Part shown: positions 1 through 5,738 of the stretch, piece after piece
Position numbering within the stretch: position 1 is the stretch's first letter
How the letters are laid out: every line of letters begins with the position of its first letter
Source: Methanomassiliicoccus sp. UBA345
GTDB taxonomy: Archaea; Thermoplasmatota; Thermoplasmata; Methanomassiliicoccales; Methanomassiliicoccaceae
Reading direction: 5' to 3'
DNA length: 8,739 nt
Assembly (NCBI GenBank): GCA_002504525.1
Contig: DATD01000016.1
Coordinates: 12,754-21,492, forward strand
The notes under the pieces: model-generated
What the model was told of the DNA's origin: nothing
The model's input: only the letters and a program-made list of their open reading frames with translations
Databases searched by the model: none
Made by a program: the position numbers and the translations under genes

Positions 1-596
1 AGGTCCATGCCCTTCACCGAGTAAGGGAGGTTCAGCAGCTTCTTCCCGCCCAGCGCCAGCTTCTCGATCTTCGGGCCGGCGTAGTAGCCGATGCCCAGCT
101 CCCGGCCGAGCTTGTCGAACATGTTGCCGACGCCGATGTCCAGCGTCTCGCCGAAGATGCGGTAGCGGCCGTTGTTGAACGAGATCACCTGGGTATTGCC
201 GCCCGATGCGTACAGCAGCACCGGATCGACCGCTTCGGTCCTTGCCACCCCGATCTCCAGGTGCGACACGCAGTGGTTGACGCCCAGAAGAGGCTTGTCG
301 AGCGATATGGCCAGGGCGCGGGCGGCGGTGGCCACGGTTCGCAGGCACGGCCCCAGGCCGGGTCCGCGGGAGAAGGAGATCACATCAAGGTCGGCGAGGC
401 GTACGCCAGCGGCCTGGGCGGCCTTCTTGATGAGGGGCACCACGACGTCAGAGTGATGGTTCGCCGCCTCCCGGGGATGGATGCCTCCCTTCTCAGGGCG
501 ATACATGTCCATCTCGTTGGCCAGGACGTTGGCGTTCTCGTCGACGATTCCCACGCCGCAGGTGTGGGCGGTGCCTTCGATTCCAAGCGCAAGCAT
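1..596 (-). CDS. kae1: KEOPS subunit Kae1 (tRNA threonylcarbamoyladenosine synthase), 3' part missing
   Basis: The reverse strand reads as an archaeal Kae1/TsaD-family protein for 198 codons and leaves the window before its stop. In the family, Kae1 transfers the threonylcarbamoyl group to A37 of ANN-decoding tRNAs, working in the cytosol inside KEOPS with Bud32, Cgi121 and Pcc1. Visible family marks are the N-terminal ASKHA start MLALGIEGTAHT, the segment FSRGPGLGPCLR (residues 75-86), the metal-binding HxxxH pair NHCVSH (His108 and His112), the nucleotide loop SGGNTQ (131-136) and DIGVGNMFDKLGR after it. Whether a Bud32 kinase domain is fused to the C-terminus, as in many euryarchaea, cannot be seen. 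The ATG at 596 gives the expected N-terminus. It lies 17 bases after the stop of the glutaredoxin-like gene, with no clear Shine-Dalgarno, and is probably co-transcribed with it. Confidence 0.95.
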   Translation of the reverse strand, partial: MLALGIEGTAHTCGVGIVDENANVLANEMDMYRPEKGGIHPREAANHHSDVVVPLIKKAAQAAGVRLADLDVISFSRGPGLGPCLRTVATAARALAISLDKPLLGVNHCVSHLEIGVARTEAVDPVLLYASGGNTQVISFNNGRYRIFGETLDIGVGNMFDKLGRELGIGYYAGPKIEKLALGGKKLLNLPYSVKGMD

Positions 597-613
597 TGGT
601 GGTAGTTCAGCGT

Positions 614-856
614 TCAGGCCGTTCCGTTGGCCAGCTCGTTCAGCCTCGACATGATGGCGATGGCGCCCTCCACGACCTGCTCGTCGACGACCAGGATGGG
701 CGTGCTCTTGCCCAGGATCTCGTAGTAGGCGGCCTCGGCAAGACCCTCGGGAGTGGAGGTATCGACGCAGATGACATCGAGCCCGGCGGGCATCCGCTCC
801 TTGACGTAATCGCACTTCTGACAGTCTGGCTTGGTGAAAAGGAGTATCTCTGGCAT
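614..856 (-). CDS. Glutaredoxin-like thiol protein
   Basis: An 80-residue protein of thioredoxin fold and glutaredoxin size. After the first strand (EILLFTKPD) comes the redox-active CxxC, Cys12-Gln-Lys-Cys15. The cis-proline loop Thr52-Pro53 (KSTPILVVDEQVVEG) follows in the expected place, and the acidic, Gly-containing end fits the family. It should act as a cytosolic dithiol reductase or redox carrier; the electron donor and target are unknown. The ATG at 856 sits about 28 bases downstream of a strong TATA-like box, so the transcript probably has a very short leader. It is the first gene of a likely two-gene unit with kae1. No functional link between the two is evident beyond co-orientation. 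Confidence 0.85.
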   Translation of the reverse strand: MPEILLFTKPDCQKCDYVKERMPAGLDVICVDTSTPEGLAEAAYYEILGKSTPILVVDEQVVEGAIAIMSRLNELANGTA

Positions 857-883
857 CCAAATCTGCTCCCCATGATGGGACTG

Positions 884-893
884 CCTTTTATAA
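884..893 (-). promoter_or_regulatory. TATA box for the glutaredoxin-like gene and kae1
   Basis: On the minus strand TTATAAAAGG stands about 28-37 bases ahead of the ATG at 856. This is a good archaeal TATA match, and a start about 25 bases downstream would leave a leader of only a few bases. Confidence 0.65.
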
Positions 894-958
894 GTTTTCA
901 GACGGTCTCCGACAAAGCCGTAGGCATGGCTGCGAAAGCCGCTGCGTGGCCGTGAGAG

Positions 959-966
959 CTTTATGT
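959..966 (+). promoter_or_regulatory. Weak TATA-like box for the zinc-ribbon gene
   Basis: CTTTATGT lies about 35 bases ahead of the ATG at 998, in the divergent intergenic space opposite the glutaredoxin-like promoter. It is the only AT-rich candidate there, and the match is weak. Confidence 0.3.
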
Positions 967-997
967 CCTCGTCGCCATTACCGGAGCGGATGGGATC

Positions 998-1351
998 ATG
1001 GGAGAACTGCTCAAGGCTGCCTGCTCAGAGTGCGGATTCGTTTCCGAGGACCTGTACACGGGGTTCGGATTCCAGGGGGCAGGGGACCATTTCATGGAGC
1101 CGTCCATCTGCCCCAAATGCTTCTCGTTCAAGCTGAGGGACCGACGTCATCCCCCCCAGCTGTGCCGACGGTGCAAGACCCAGGTGGTCTTCTACGGCGA
1201 CCGACGGTTCTCGGTGCTGTTCTTTCCCGATCCGCTCCACTCGGAGGTCGTGGCCGAGGATTCCACCGAGGAGCTGACCAGGGGCCGCCACGTGTGCCCG
1301 GAGTGCCTGAAGGCCGCTATGACGTTCGAGCGGCTGGGCCACTGGGACTGA
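998..1351 (+). CDS. Small multi-zinc-ribbon protein, function unknown
   Basis: A 117-residue soluble protein with four CxxC pairs: Cys9/12, Cys38/41, Cys56/59 and Cys100/103. This is enough to hold two zinc ions in ribbon or rubredoxin-like knuckles. Between pairs three and four is a hydrophobic segment (VVFYGDRRFSVLFF, about 63-76). I do not recognise a named family. Such proteins may bind nucleic acid or serve as small structural subunits, but nothing here decides that. The start at 998 puts the first CxxC close to the N-terminus. No strong Shine-Dalgarno is seen. The gene stands alone on the plus strand, diverging from the glutaredoxin-like gene and followed after 57 bases by the dehydrogenase, which has its own promoter. 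GC-rich codon use matches the host side of the window. Confidence 0.75.
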   Translation: MGELLKAACSECGFVSEDLYTGFGFQGAGDHFMEPSICPKCFSFKLRDRRHPPQLCRRCKTQVVFYGDRRFSVLFFPDPLHSEVVAEDSTEELTRGRHVCPECLKAAMTFERLGHWD

Positions 1352-1375
1352 GCCCGCGCCTCGTCGAGGTCGGCG

Positions 1376-1385
1376 GTTTTTATAC
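1376..1385 (+). promoter_or_regulatory. TATA box for the SDR gene
   Basis: GTTTTTATAC ends about 24 bases before the ATG at 1409. The expected start of transcription falls within a few bases of that ATG, so the message is probably leaderless or nearly so. No Shine-Dalgarno is seen, in agreement. Confidence 0.6.
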
Positions 1386-1408
1386 GTTGCGTTAGCAAAC
1401 CAGTAAGC

Positions 1409-2128
1409 ATGAATGAGCTGAAGGGCAAGGTCATCCTCATCACCGGCTCCAGCACCGGCATCGGGCGGGCGGCCGCGCTCCGATTCGCCAGTGAGGGGAG
1501 CCGGGTCATCATCACCTACCTTCGGGATGATAAGGCGGCATGGGAGACCGCCGAGCAATGCCAGAGGGAGGGCGCATCAGGATCGATGGTGCTCCGGCTC
1601 GATGTCACGGACGATGTGAGCATCCGGAAGGCGGTCGCCGACACCGTCGGGGAGATGGGGGGGATCGACGTGCTGGTCAACAATGCCGGCGTGGTCGAGA
1701 GGAAGAGGGTGGAGGAGCAGAGCTTCGAGGACATCGAACGGCAGCTGCGCGTCAACCTGGAAGGCGCCATCAAGATGACGCAGGCCTGCCTTCCCCATCT
1801 GCGGAGCATGGTGATCAACGTCGCCAGCGTGACCGCGCTCCGGGGATACCCCACGCTCGGCGTGTATGCGGCATCCAAGGGCGGCCTGATCTCGTTCACC
1901 CGCACCCTGGCCGAAGAGATCGAGCCCATGAAGGCGTACAACGTCTTTCCGCGGACGACCGCCACGCAGATGACCAACTTCCATGGCGATCCGCCGGAGA
2001 AGGTTGCCGAGACCATATTGCTCCTGGCAAGGGGCGATTATCTGGCGCCCAACGGCGGGGACGTCAAGGTGGGCGAGCCGCCGGCGGTCCGCGGCCGCGC
2101 CACGGTCCAGGCCGAGGTGGCGAGGTAA
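1409..2128 (+). CDS. Short-chain dehydrogenase/reductase (FabG-like SDR oxidoreductase)
   Basis: A 239-residue classical SDR. It should oxidise or reduce a carbonyl/alcohol substrate with NAD(P)(H) in the cytosol; the substrate is unknown. The Rossmann fold shows the TGxxxGIG cofactor motif (TGSSTGIGR, 12-20), the strand-two region RVIITYLRDD (32-41) and LDVTDD (64-69). Next come NNAG (91-94), the structural Asn116 (VNLEG), catalytic Ser140, and Tyr153 with Lys157 in YAASK. The active-site tetrad is complete, so activity is likely. The C-terminal part is less typical: the usual Pro-Gly after the sixth strand is replaced by FPRTTATQM (about 180-188), and a long tail follows APNGGD. Length is normal. 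The next gene begins three bases after its stop, so the two are probably co-transcribed. Confidence 0.93.
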   Translation: MNELKGKVILITGSSTGIGRAAALRFASEGSRVIITYLRDDKAAWETAEQCQREGASGSMVLRLDVTDDVSIRKAVADTVGEMGGIDVLVNNAGVVERKRVEEQSFEDIERQLRVNLEGAIKMTQACLPHLRSMVINVASVTALRGYPTLGVYAASKGGLISFTRTLAEEIEPMKAYNVFPRTTATQMTNFHGDPPEKVAETILLLARGDYLAPNGGDVKVGEPPAVRGRATVQAEVAR

Positions 2129-2131
2129 GAC

Positions 2132-2371
2132 ATGGCCGGCTCCAAGCTGACCGGTTTCGCTCTCCTCTTTGCCGGGGCGCTCTTCATGGTGTTCTCGGTC
2201 CTCAACGCGCCGGCCTCATCGCCTGGAGTGCCTGGAGACGCGATGCTCCATCTCATCATGATCATTGGGCTGTCCCTCGCCGGGGCGGTACTTCTGGCCA
2301 TGGGGATCGCCCTCCTGCTGTCCACCGGCAGCGCTTCCGACAAAGAGCGGCATGGCCGTCGCGATCGCTGA
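2132..2371 (+). CDS. Small membrane protein with two helices
   Basis: A 79-residue protein with two hydrophobic stretches, about residues 6-24 and 38-66, separated by a short Pro/Gly-rich turn, and a charged, basic tail (KERHGRRDR). It is predicted to sit in the cytoplasmic membrane as a helical hairpin. No family is recognised. The ATG at 2132 lies three bases after the SDR stop, and a purine-rich site GCGAGGT (2121-2126 area) overlaps that stop at a suitable distance, so translation is probably coupled to the SDR. Function is unknown and may only be guessed from the operon. It is the last host-side protein gene before the tRNA. Confidence 0.7.
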   Translation: MAGSKLTGFALLFAGALFMVFSVLNAPASSPGVPGDAMLHLIMIIGLSLAGAVLLAMGIALLLSTGSASDKERHGRRDR

Positions 2372-2504
2372 TGCGGGCCCGATGCTTCAAGCCGGCGAAA
2401 CCAGGGATGCTCCATCGCTTTCATCGCTGAGAAATCTGGCCAAAAATCAGAATGGGATGCGATCCGCCATCTGGCATGAAGCGAAAAGGATTTAGATAAG
2501 GACC

Positions 2505-2511
2505 GTATATG
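2505..2511 (+). promoter_or_regulatory. TATA box for tRNA-Val
   Basis: CCGTATATGG spans about 18-26 bases upstream of the mature tRNA 5' end at 2529, the normal position for an archaeal tRNA promoter. It lies in the 157-base gap after the membrane-protein gene, which otherwise shows nothing recognisable. Confidence 0.5.
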
Positions 2512-2528
2512 GACAAAAACTCGCATAC

Positions 2529-2601
2529 GGGCTCATGGTCTAGTGGCTATGACGTCTCCCTGACACGGAGGAGGTCGCCGGTTCGAATCCGGCTGAGCCC
2601 A
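2529..2601 (+). tRNA. tRNA-Val (GAC anticodon)
   Basis: The 73 bases fold into a full cloverleaf with no intron. The acceptor stem GGGCTCA/TGAGCCC is perfect. The D stem is GTC/GAC, the anticodon stem TCTCC/GGAGG (one T-G pair) with loop CTGACAC, and the T arm GCCGG-TTCGAAT-CCGGC. The anticodon GAC at 2562-2564 reads GUC and GUU. The discriminator is A and CCA is not encoded. Its 3' half appears to be the integration target of the element on its right, and the gene stays intact. Confidence 0.97.
2581..2601 (+). other. Probable attachment site (attL) in the tRNA-Val 3' end
   Basis: A tyrosine recombinase gene ends 39 bases past the tRNA and points toward it. The base composition shifts at this same junction. 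Archaeal integrases commonly use the T-arm to 3'-end segment of a tRNA gene as the crossover site and restore it on insertion. The exact crossover limits cannot be fixed, because the matching attR copy is not in this window. Confidence 0.55.
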
Positions 2602-2640
2602 CTCATCTCTTTATCCAGATAATGATAACCGAATTTCAAT

Positions 2641-3834
2641 TCAAACGCTTTTCGCGTTTATAGCTGGCTCGTCAAGAAACATGCGATTGTACGTTTCATT
2701 GACGTTTGCGAACGCAGGGTCAGCTCGGGCACGGCAATAGTACCGTTCCGTCGTTTTTGTCGAAGCGTGCCTCATCGATTGCGATACCTGTTCTATCGGG
2801 ACTCCTTCATCTAGAGCGAGTTGTCCGCCGGTAAGCCGGAAGTCCTTCCACTTGAAAGGAATGCTAGCTTCTAGCATAACTTGCTTCTTCAACCGACCGA
2901 ACGCCTGTTGGGCGTAATTGTTGACATCGTGGCAGGATACGGCAGGGATTAGCGGCTCGGCGCTCTTGATGCCCTTGGACGCTAGCATCTCGTTCCTCGC
3001 CTTCAGGAAGTCGAGCACGAACGGCTTGAGGACGTCAGGGATCGGCAGGCGCTTGACTTCGCCGTAGATGCCCTTCCCTTTCGGGTTGGCAACAAGGAAG
3101 GTCCACTTCCTCGTGTCCAGGTCTCGCAAGGACGCTTGTTGCAGTTCTCCCGGTCGCAAGCGAAGGAAGGTCAGCATGGCGGTGGCGAAGCAGCATGCCT
3201 CACCTTTCCACCCGCCGACCTGCTTGCAGGCCTGGAGAACAGCCACTAAGTCCTCGCGGTATAGGGAGAACGGCTCTGTATTGTCGCTTCCGATCCTTAT
3301 ACGGCCGTCCCTCAGCATGTCCTCGACTTTGCGGTTCTTACAGTCCAAGCACACGTCCTTCAACAGCTGCATCTGCTTCCTGAGCGTGGAACGCTTCGGT
3401 AGCTTGCCGTTGACACTCCTGTTCTTTAGCGCCAGGAATAGCTCGATGATGTCGTCCTCGGTGAACTTGGACGGGTTAGAGATGCTCATCTTGCCCTGCT
3501 CGCTCAACGAGAGAACGACCTTGGATATGAAGTGCAGTTTGCGTTCACGTTCATCGATCGTCCCCTCGCCCAGACGAGCGCGGGCGTTCTTCAGGTATCG
3601 TCGATAAGCGCACACGAAGGGGTATAGACCCATTGCCTTACCTCTCGGGCGTTTATCCTTGAGCTTAGCTCGTCTCGAGCCCTTACGAGCTCCGGACGAG
3701 CTGCTCGAGGAGGTGAGTTGTTCGCCTCGCGGCGATATCCTCGCCTCGTCGGCGAGAGGGTCGTGAGTTCCTCTTAACTCTTCGCTCGACGAGCTCGATA
3801 TTTTTTTCTTCCGACCTCTTCTTGGCATCCCCAT
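2641..3834 (-). CDS. int: Tyrosine recombinase (integrase) of the integrated element
   Basis: A phage-type tyrosine recombinase that should cut and rejoin DNA at the neighbouring tRNA-Val site. Residues here count from a possible TTG start at 3897 (418 residues). The SAM-like core-binding part is about 125-215. Box I is LRLRPGEL with catalytic Arg248. Box II is WKDFRLTGG with Arg354, but the usual His of HxxR is replaced by Lys351. Next are MRHAS with His377 and the nucleophile in TERYY (Tyr386 or 387). I favour the ATG at 3834 (397 residues) or 3828, because the extra TTG-started stretch overlaps a perfect inverted repeat and has no ribosome site. The first 90 residues are low-complexity: a KKK cluster, two serine runs and many Arg/Lys. 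The core domain may begin near Met92. It has medium GC, unlike the host genes to its left. Confidence 0.93.
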   Translation of the reverse strand: MGMPRRGRKKKISSSSSEELRGTHDPLADEARISPRGEQLTSSSSSSGARKGSRRAKLKDKRPRGKAMGLYPFVCAYRRYLKNARARLGEGTIDERERKLHFISKVVLSLSEQGKMSISNPSKFTEDDIIELFLALKNRSVNGKLPKRSTLRKQMQLLKDVCLDCKNRKVEDMLRDGRIRIGSDNTEPFSLYREDLVAVLQACKQVGGWKGEACCFATAMLTFLRLRPGELQQASLRDLDTRKWTFLVANPKGKGIYGEVKRLPIPDVLKPFVLDFLKARNEMLASKGIKSAEPLIPAVSCHDVNNYAQQAFGRLKKQVMLEASIPFKWKDFRLTGGQLALDEGVPIEQVSQSMRHASTKTTERYYCRARADPAFANVNETYNRMFLDEPAINAKSV

Positions 3835-3871
3835 CCCACTTACGGTGTTTTCTTTGCCATGAACGTAGAAA

Positions 3872-3891
3872 CGAGCGAGAGCGTTCGCTCG
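3872..3891. repeat. Inverted repeat upstream of the integrase
   Basis: Perfect 7-base arms, CGAGCGA at 3872-3878 and TCGCTCG at 3885-3891, around a 6-base centre. It lies 38-57 bases before the preferred integrase ATG and could be an operator or arm-type integrase site. Confidence 0.4.
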
Positions 3892-3922
3892 CCACAATCA
3901 CTTTTCTTTGTTATCTTGCTCA

Positions 3923-3984
3923 AGATGAAAGTCACAAAGAGAAAGAGCACGGAAATGTGTGAATCTCTAGCAGGACTTTCATCT
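3923..3984. repeat. Widely spaced 11-base inverted repeat
   Basis: AGATGAAAGTC (3923-3933) is exactly complementary to GACTTTCATCT (3974-3984), with 40 bases between. It sits in the AT-rich gap upstream of the integrase. Candidate roles are paired protein-binding sites (integrase arm sites or a repressor) or a stem in the integrase leader. Confidence 0.45.
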
Positions 3985-4030
3985 CGATTTAATTGATCAA
4001 TATCTTAATTTTCGTTTATTCAGCAGCGAG

Positions 4031-4038
4031 TTTATATG
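4031..4038 (+). promoter_or_regulatory. TATA-like box in the integrase-upstream gap
   Basis: GTTTATATGCG is a good archaeal TATA match on the plus strand in AT-rich DNA. No credible protein start follows closely, so it may drive a non-coding transcript toward the hairpin at 4146-4167. Confidence 0.35.
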
Positions 4039-4121
4039 CGTTGTGATTAAAAACCAATTTCGCAAATAATAATTATTCCAGTAGGAATTGAGGAAGAAAA
4101 ATCGAGCATTCTGGACAGTCT

Positions 4122-4143
4122 GGCATCTGCCTGATACCGGACG
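4122..4143. promoter_or_regulatory. Palindromic GATACC site 1 (imperfect)
   Basis: GGCATC, a 5-base centre (TGCCT), then GATACCGGACG. One mismatch breaks the 6-base palindrome. The right half is an exact 11-base match to the fourth unit of the 21-base array at 4672. The left flank also resembles the site at 8133 (CTGG, C or T, then ATCTG). Confidence 0.45.
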
Positions 4144-4145
4144 GG

Positions 4146-4167
4146 CCGATAAGTGTACTCTTATCGG
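4146..4167 (+). terminator. Hairpin, possible terminator or operator
   Basis: CCGATAAG (4146-4153) and CTTATCGG (4160-4167) form a perfect 8-base stem with a 6-base loop. A TTTTT run follows about 15 bases later, which is far for a classical terminator, so a protein-binding palindrome is equally possible. Confidence 0.4.
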
Positions 4168-4290
4168 TAACATAACACATTTTTCATAACGGCTTTATTT
4201 ATTATTACTAATGCAAAACAACATCGAAACATGCCTGGTGGGATGGAATCGCGATAATCTTATCGTCTTCTCCCTTGTTGTTTTCGGTCG

Positions 4291-4316
4291 TTTATATGGT
4301 CATCCGGGGGACCATA
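4291..4316 (+). promoter_or_regulatory. TATA-like box overlapped by a palindrome
   Basis: TTTATATGG (4291-4299) is a TATA-like box. A perfect 7-base inverted repeat, TATGGTC (4295-4301) and GACCATA (4310-4316), overlaps its right half. Repressor binding there would block TBP, so this looks like a controlled promoter reading toward 4431-4463. Confidence 0.4.
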
Positions 4317-4399
4317 CTCCCCTCTCGCAGGACGAGCGAAGTCGACCAATGCTCAAGGCACCTCTGGCCGATGCCGTCCCCGCATCGCCGCTAAATCGC

Positions 4400-4407
4400 C
4401 CGGTATC
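4400..4407 (-). promoter_or_regulatory. Single GATACCGG half-site
   Basis: CCGGTATC on the plus strand is the exact complement of the 8-base core seen at 4133, 4672 and 5525. It has no second half and lies just ahead of a purine-rich GAGGAG. Confidence 0.3.
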
Positions 4408-4462
4408 ATCCTAAGAGGAGAACCATTGACATGGAAGATGCAATGTCTGGACATCAGTCGTT

Positions 4463-4795
4463 ATGGCCATAGGAGAGTTAAGAAGTCCTCCCGATTGCAT
4501 CGGAAACAGGTCGCGAGAATGTCGTCTTACCATTATTATCCGAGGCCAAACGCCTCAATTATCCAACATCACCTTATGCCGTTTGCCGTCAGAAGGCCGA
4601 GAACAAGAGATACCAGACGTTTCTGCCAGGATATCGGACGAAATTTCGAGGATACTGGCACAAATCGAGGAGATACCGGACGGTGGAGCGTGGCTGGACC
4701 ATACTTTGCTCGGAAGAATGGTTTATCGACTCCGAACGGTAACGATTACCCTAGTACGTTGCCTCTCGGGAACCGGCTCCCTTACGCGCGTGTAA
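4463..4795 (+). CDS. Doubtful small ORF containing heptad repeats
   Basis: A 110-residue frame from ATG 4463. The 21-base DNA repeat inside it becomes a seven-residue repeat, with Ile opening each unit (IPDVSAR, ISDEISR, ILAQIEE, IPDGG at about 50-75), which could form an amphipathic helix. Against a real gene, all three plus-strand frames are open over most of this stretch, no ribosome site precedes the ATG, and the repeat motif also occurs where no frame exists. The other frames read as Asp-Thr-Gly-like and Tyr-x-Thr-like heptads. The DNA repeat may be the primary feature. Confidence 0.25.
   Translation: MAIGELRSPPDCIGNRSRECRLTIIIRGQTPQLSNITLCRLPSEGREQEIPDVSARISDEISRILAQIEEIPDGGAWLDHTLLGRMVYRLRTVTITLVRCLSGTGSLTRV
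4609..4692 (+). repeat. Four tandem 21-base repeats (iteron-like array)
   Basis: Units begin at 4609, 4630, 4651 and 4672, exactly 21 bases apart. Their heads are GATACCAGACG, GATATCGGACG, GATACTGGCAC and GATACCGGACG; the tails vary. A 21-base period is two turns of B-DNA, placing each head on the same face, as in plasmid origin iterons or a cooperative operator. Because 21 is divisible by three, the repeat leaves every frame open. Confidence 0.75.
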
Positions 4796-4803
4796 TGTTC
4801 TAA

Positions 4804-5154
4804 GGCGCTAACGACAGGTTTGCGGAAGCAAGGGGCGTGCACAGAGTGATTATTCCGGACGAATCGGTCGAAACCTTGCTTGAGAAGGCGGTCTCTTGCC
4901 GGGGAAAGATTCAATCATCGTATGAAGGGTGTAGCTTTGGTCGAGACTGCCGTGAGGTACTTCTCCGACCGTTATGGTATATTGGGCAAAAATAAAAAAA
5001 GGCGGAAGTGGGTCTCGCCGACGTTCTCCTCGACTTGCAGGGAAGAAGGCGTACCGATGATCATTCGCTCGTTAGCGTCGAATCTAACTCCGATAAGACT
5101 GTGGTCTCGATTGCTCGCATACTCCACAACACACTCCCTTTGAAGTCCGAATGA
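4804..5154 (+). pseudogene. Possible decayed gene, coding-like fragments in shifting frames
   Basis: From 4804 one frame is open and protein-like (HRVIIPDESVETLLEKA), then stops at TAA 4993. Another frame carries VALVETAVRYFSDRYGILGK from ATG 4922. After the A7 run at 4994-5000 the first frame resumes as VGLADVLLDLQGRRRTDDHS and ends IARILHNTLPLKSE with TGA at 5152. Joining the pieces needs one-base shifts, one of them at the A run. No family is recognised. The alternative is that these are chance open frames. Confidence 0.25.
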
Positions 5155-5510
5155 TTTATCGACTGACGGGAAGGGGACTTCATGGCGTGCATCGAATTAG
5201 AAGATGGGGTGAGTTTCATGTTCCTAGCATGTTGACTATGTGATAGTAGATATTTTGGTAATGAGCAGCAATATGATGGCAGCAGTAGAAAACTGGCAAT
5301 AATAAGTGCTCATTCCAGCGCTCGGTGCCGACGATTAAGCGATTCAGCAAGTCCCCAACGTCTGTTTGTCCATTATCGAACGGATATCGGATACGCGGTA
5401 TTGCGCTATGGACTGACCATCTCGAACCGACGATCTCACAACCATTAGCGACGATTAAAGAGCTATCCAGCTGTCAAACTCTATTCTTGTTCAAAAACAT
5501 GATTAGGAAA

Positions 5511-5533
5511 TCCGGTATCGTATTGATACCGGA
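5511..5533. promoter_or_regulatory. Palindromic GATACC site 2 (perfect)
   Basis: TCCGGTATC (5511-5519) and GATACCGGA (5525-5533) are perfect 9-base arms around GTATT. The arm is the same core as in the 21-base array and at 4133. The site lies about 245 bases ahead of the gene at 5776. No T run follows, so a terminator is unlikely. Confidence 0.55.
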
Positions 5534-5728
5534 CATATTGGTCATGCACTAAATCGATGCCAGAACCTGTCCATCGCACCTAAGATAAGATGTTGACAGC
5601 TCCTCAAGCCCTATAAGAAGATACACATAGCTGTGAAGAAGTAAATGAACACCTCGTCTTATCACAAAGGGGATTGGACGTTCGAAAAAATCCGTTCTGA
5701 CCGATTAGGTGTAATAAGATAGGATTAG

Positions 5729-5738
5729 ATAAAAATAT
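5729..5738 (+). promoter_or_regulatory. TATA-like box for the 248-residue orphan
   Basis: An AT-rich stretch GATAAAAATATAG lies about 40 bases ahead of ATG 5776, giving a leader of roughly 15 bases that includes the ribosome site GGGGAG at 5764-5769. Confidence 0.45.

Larger units (their letters stand above)
4060..4187 (+). ncRNA. Possible small RNA ending at a hairpin and T run
   Basis: Between the TATA-like box at 4031 and a perfect hairpin followed by a T run there is no open frame of note. The stretch contains two stem-forming segments (4122-4140 and 4146-4167). The ends given are guesses from promoter spacing and the T run. No known RNA family is recognised. Confidence 0.2.

Noticed and set aside
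1025..1558. Long minus-strand open frame opposite the zinc-ribbon and SDR genes
   Set aside because: It is a shadow of high-GC coding sequence. The plus strand carries clear CxxC and SDR motifs here.
1540..2430. 296-codon plus-strand open frame overlapping the SDR
   Set aside because: Its composition is Arg/Gly/His-rich with no family motifs, and it overlaps a complete SDR with an intact catalytic tetrad.
4431..4480. Pyrrolysine-type readthrough of TAG at 4470
   Set aside because: An in-frame TAA follows six bases later, so readthrough would not yield a longer protein.
4609..4692. CRISPR array
   Set aside because: Unit length is 21 bases in total with only an 11-base conserved head. There are no spacers of CRISPR length and no cas genes.
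4723..4914. Minus-strand 63-codon open frame
   Set aside because: No ribosome site, promoter or family motif is seen, and it lies opposite coding-like fragments on the plus strand.
5329..5458. CGACGATTAA occurring twice, 120 bases apart
   Set aside because: Many 10-base pairs are expected by chance in a sequence of this length, and there is no further similarity around them.
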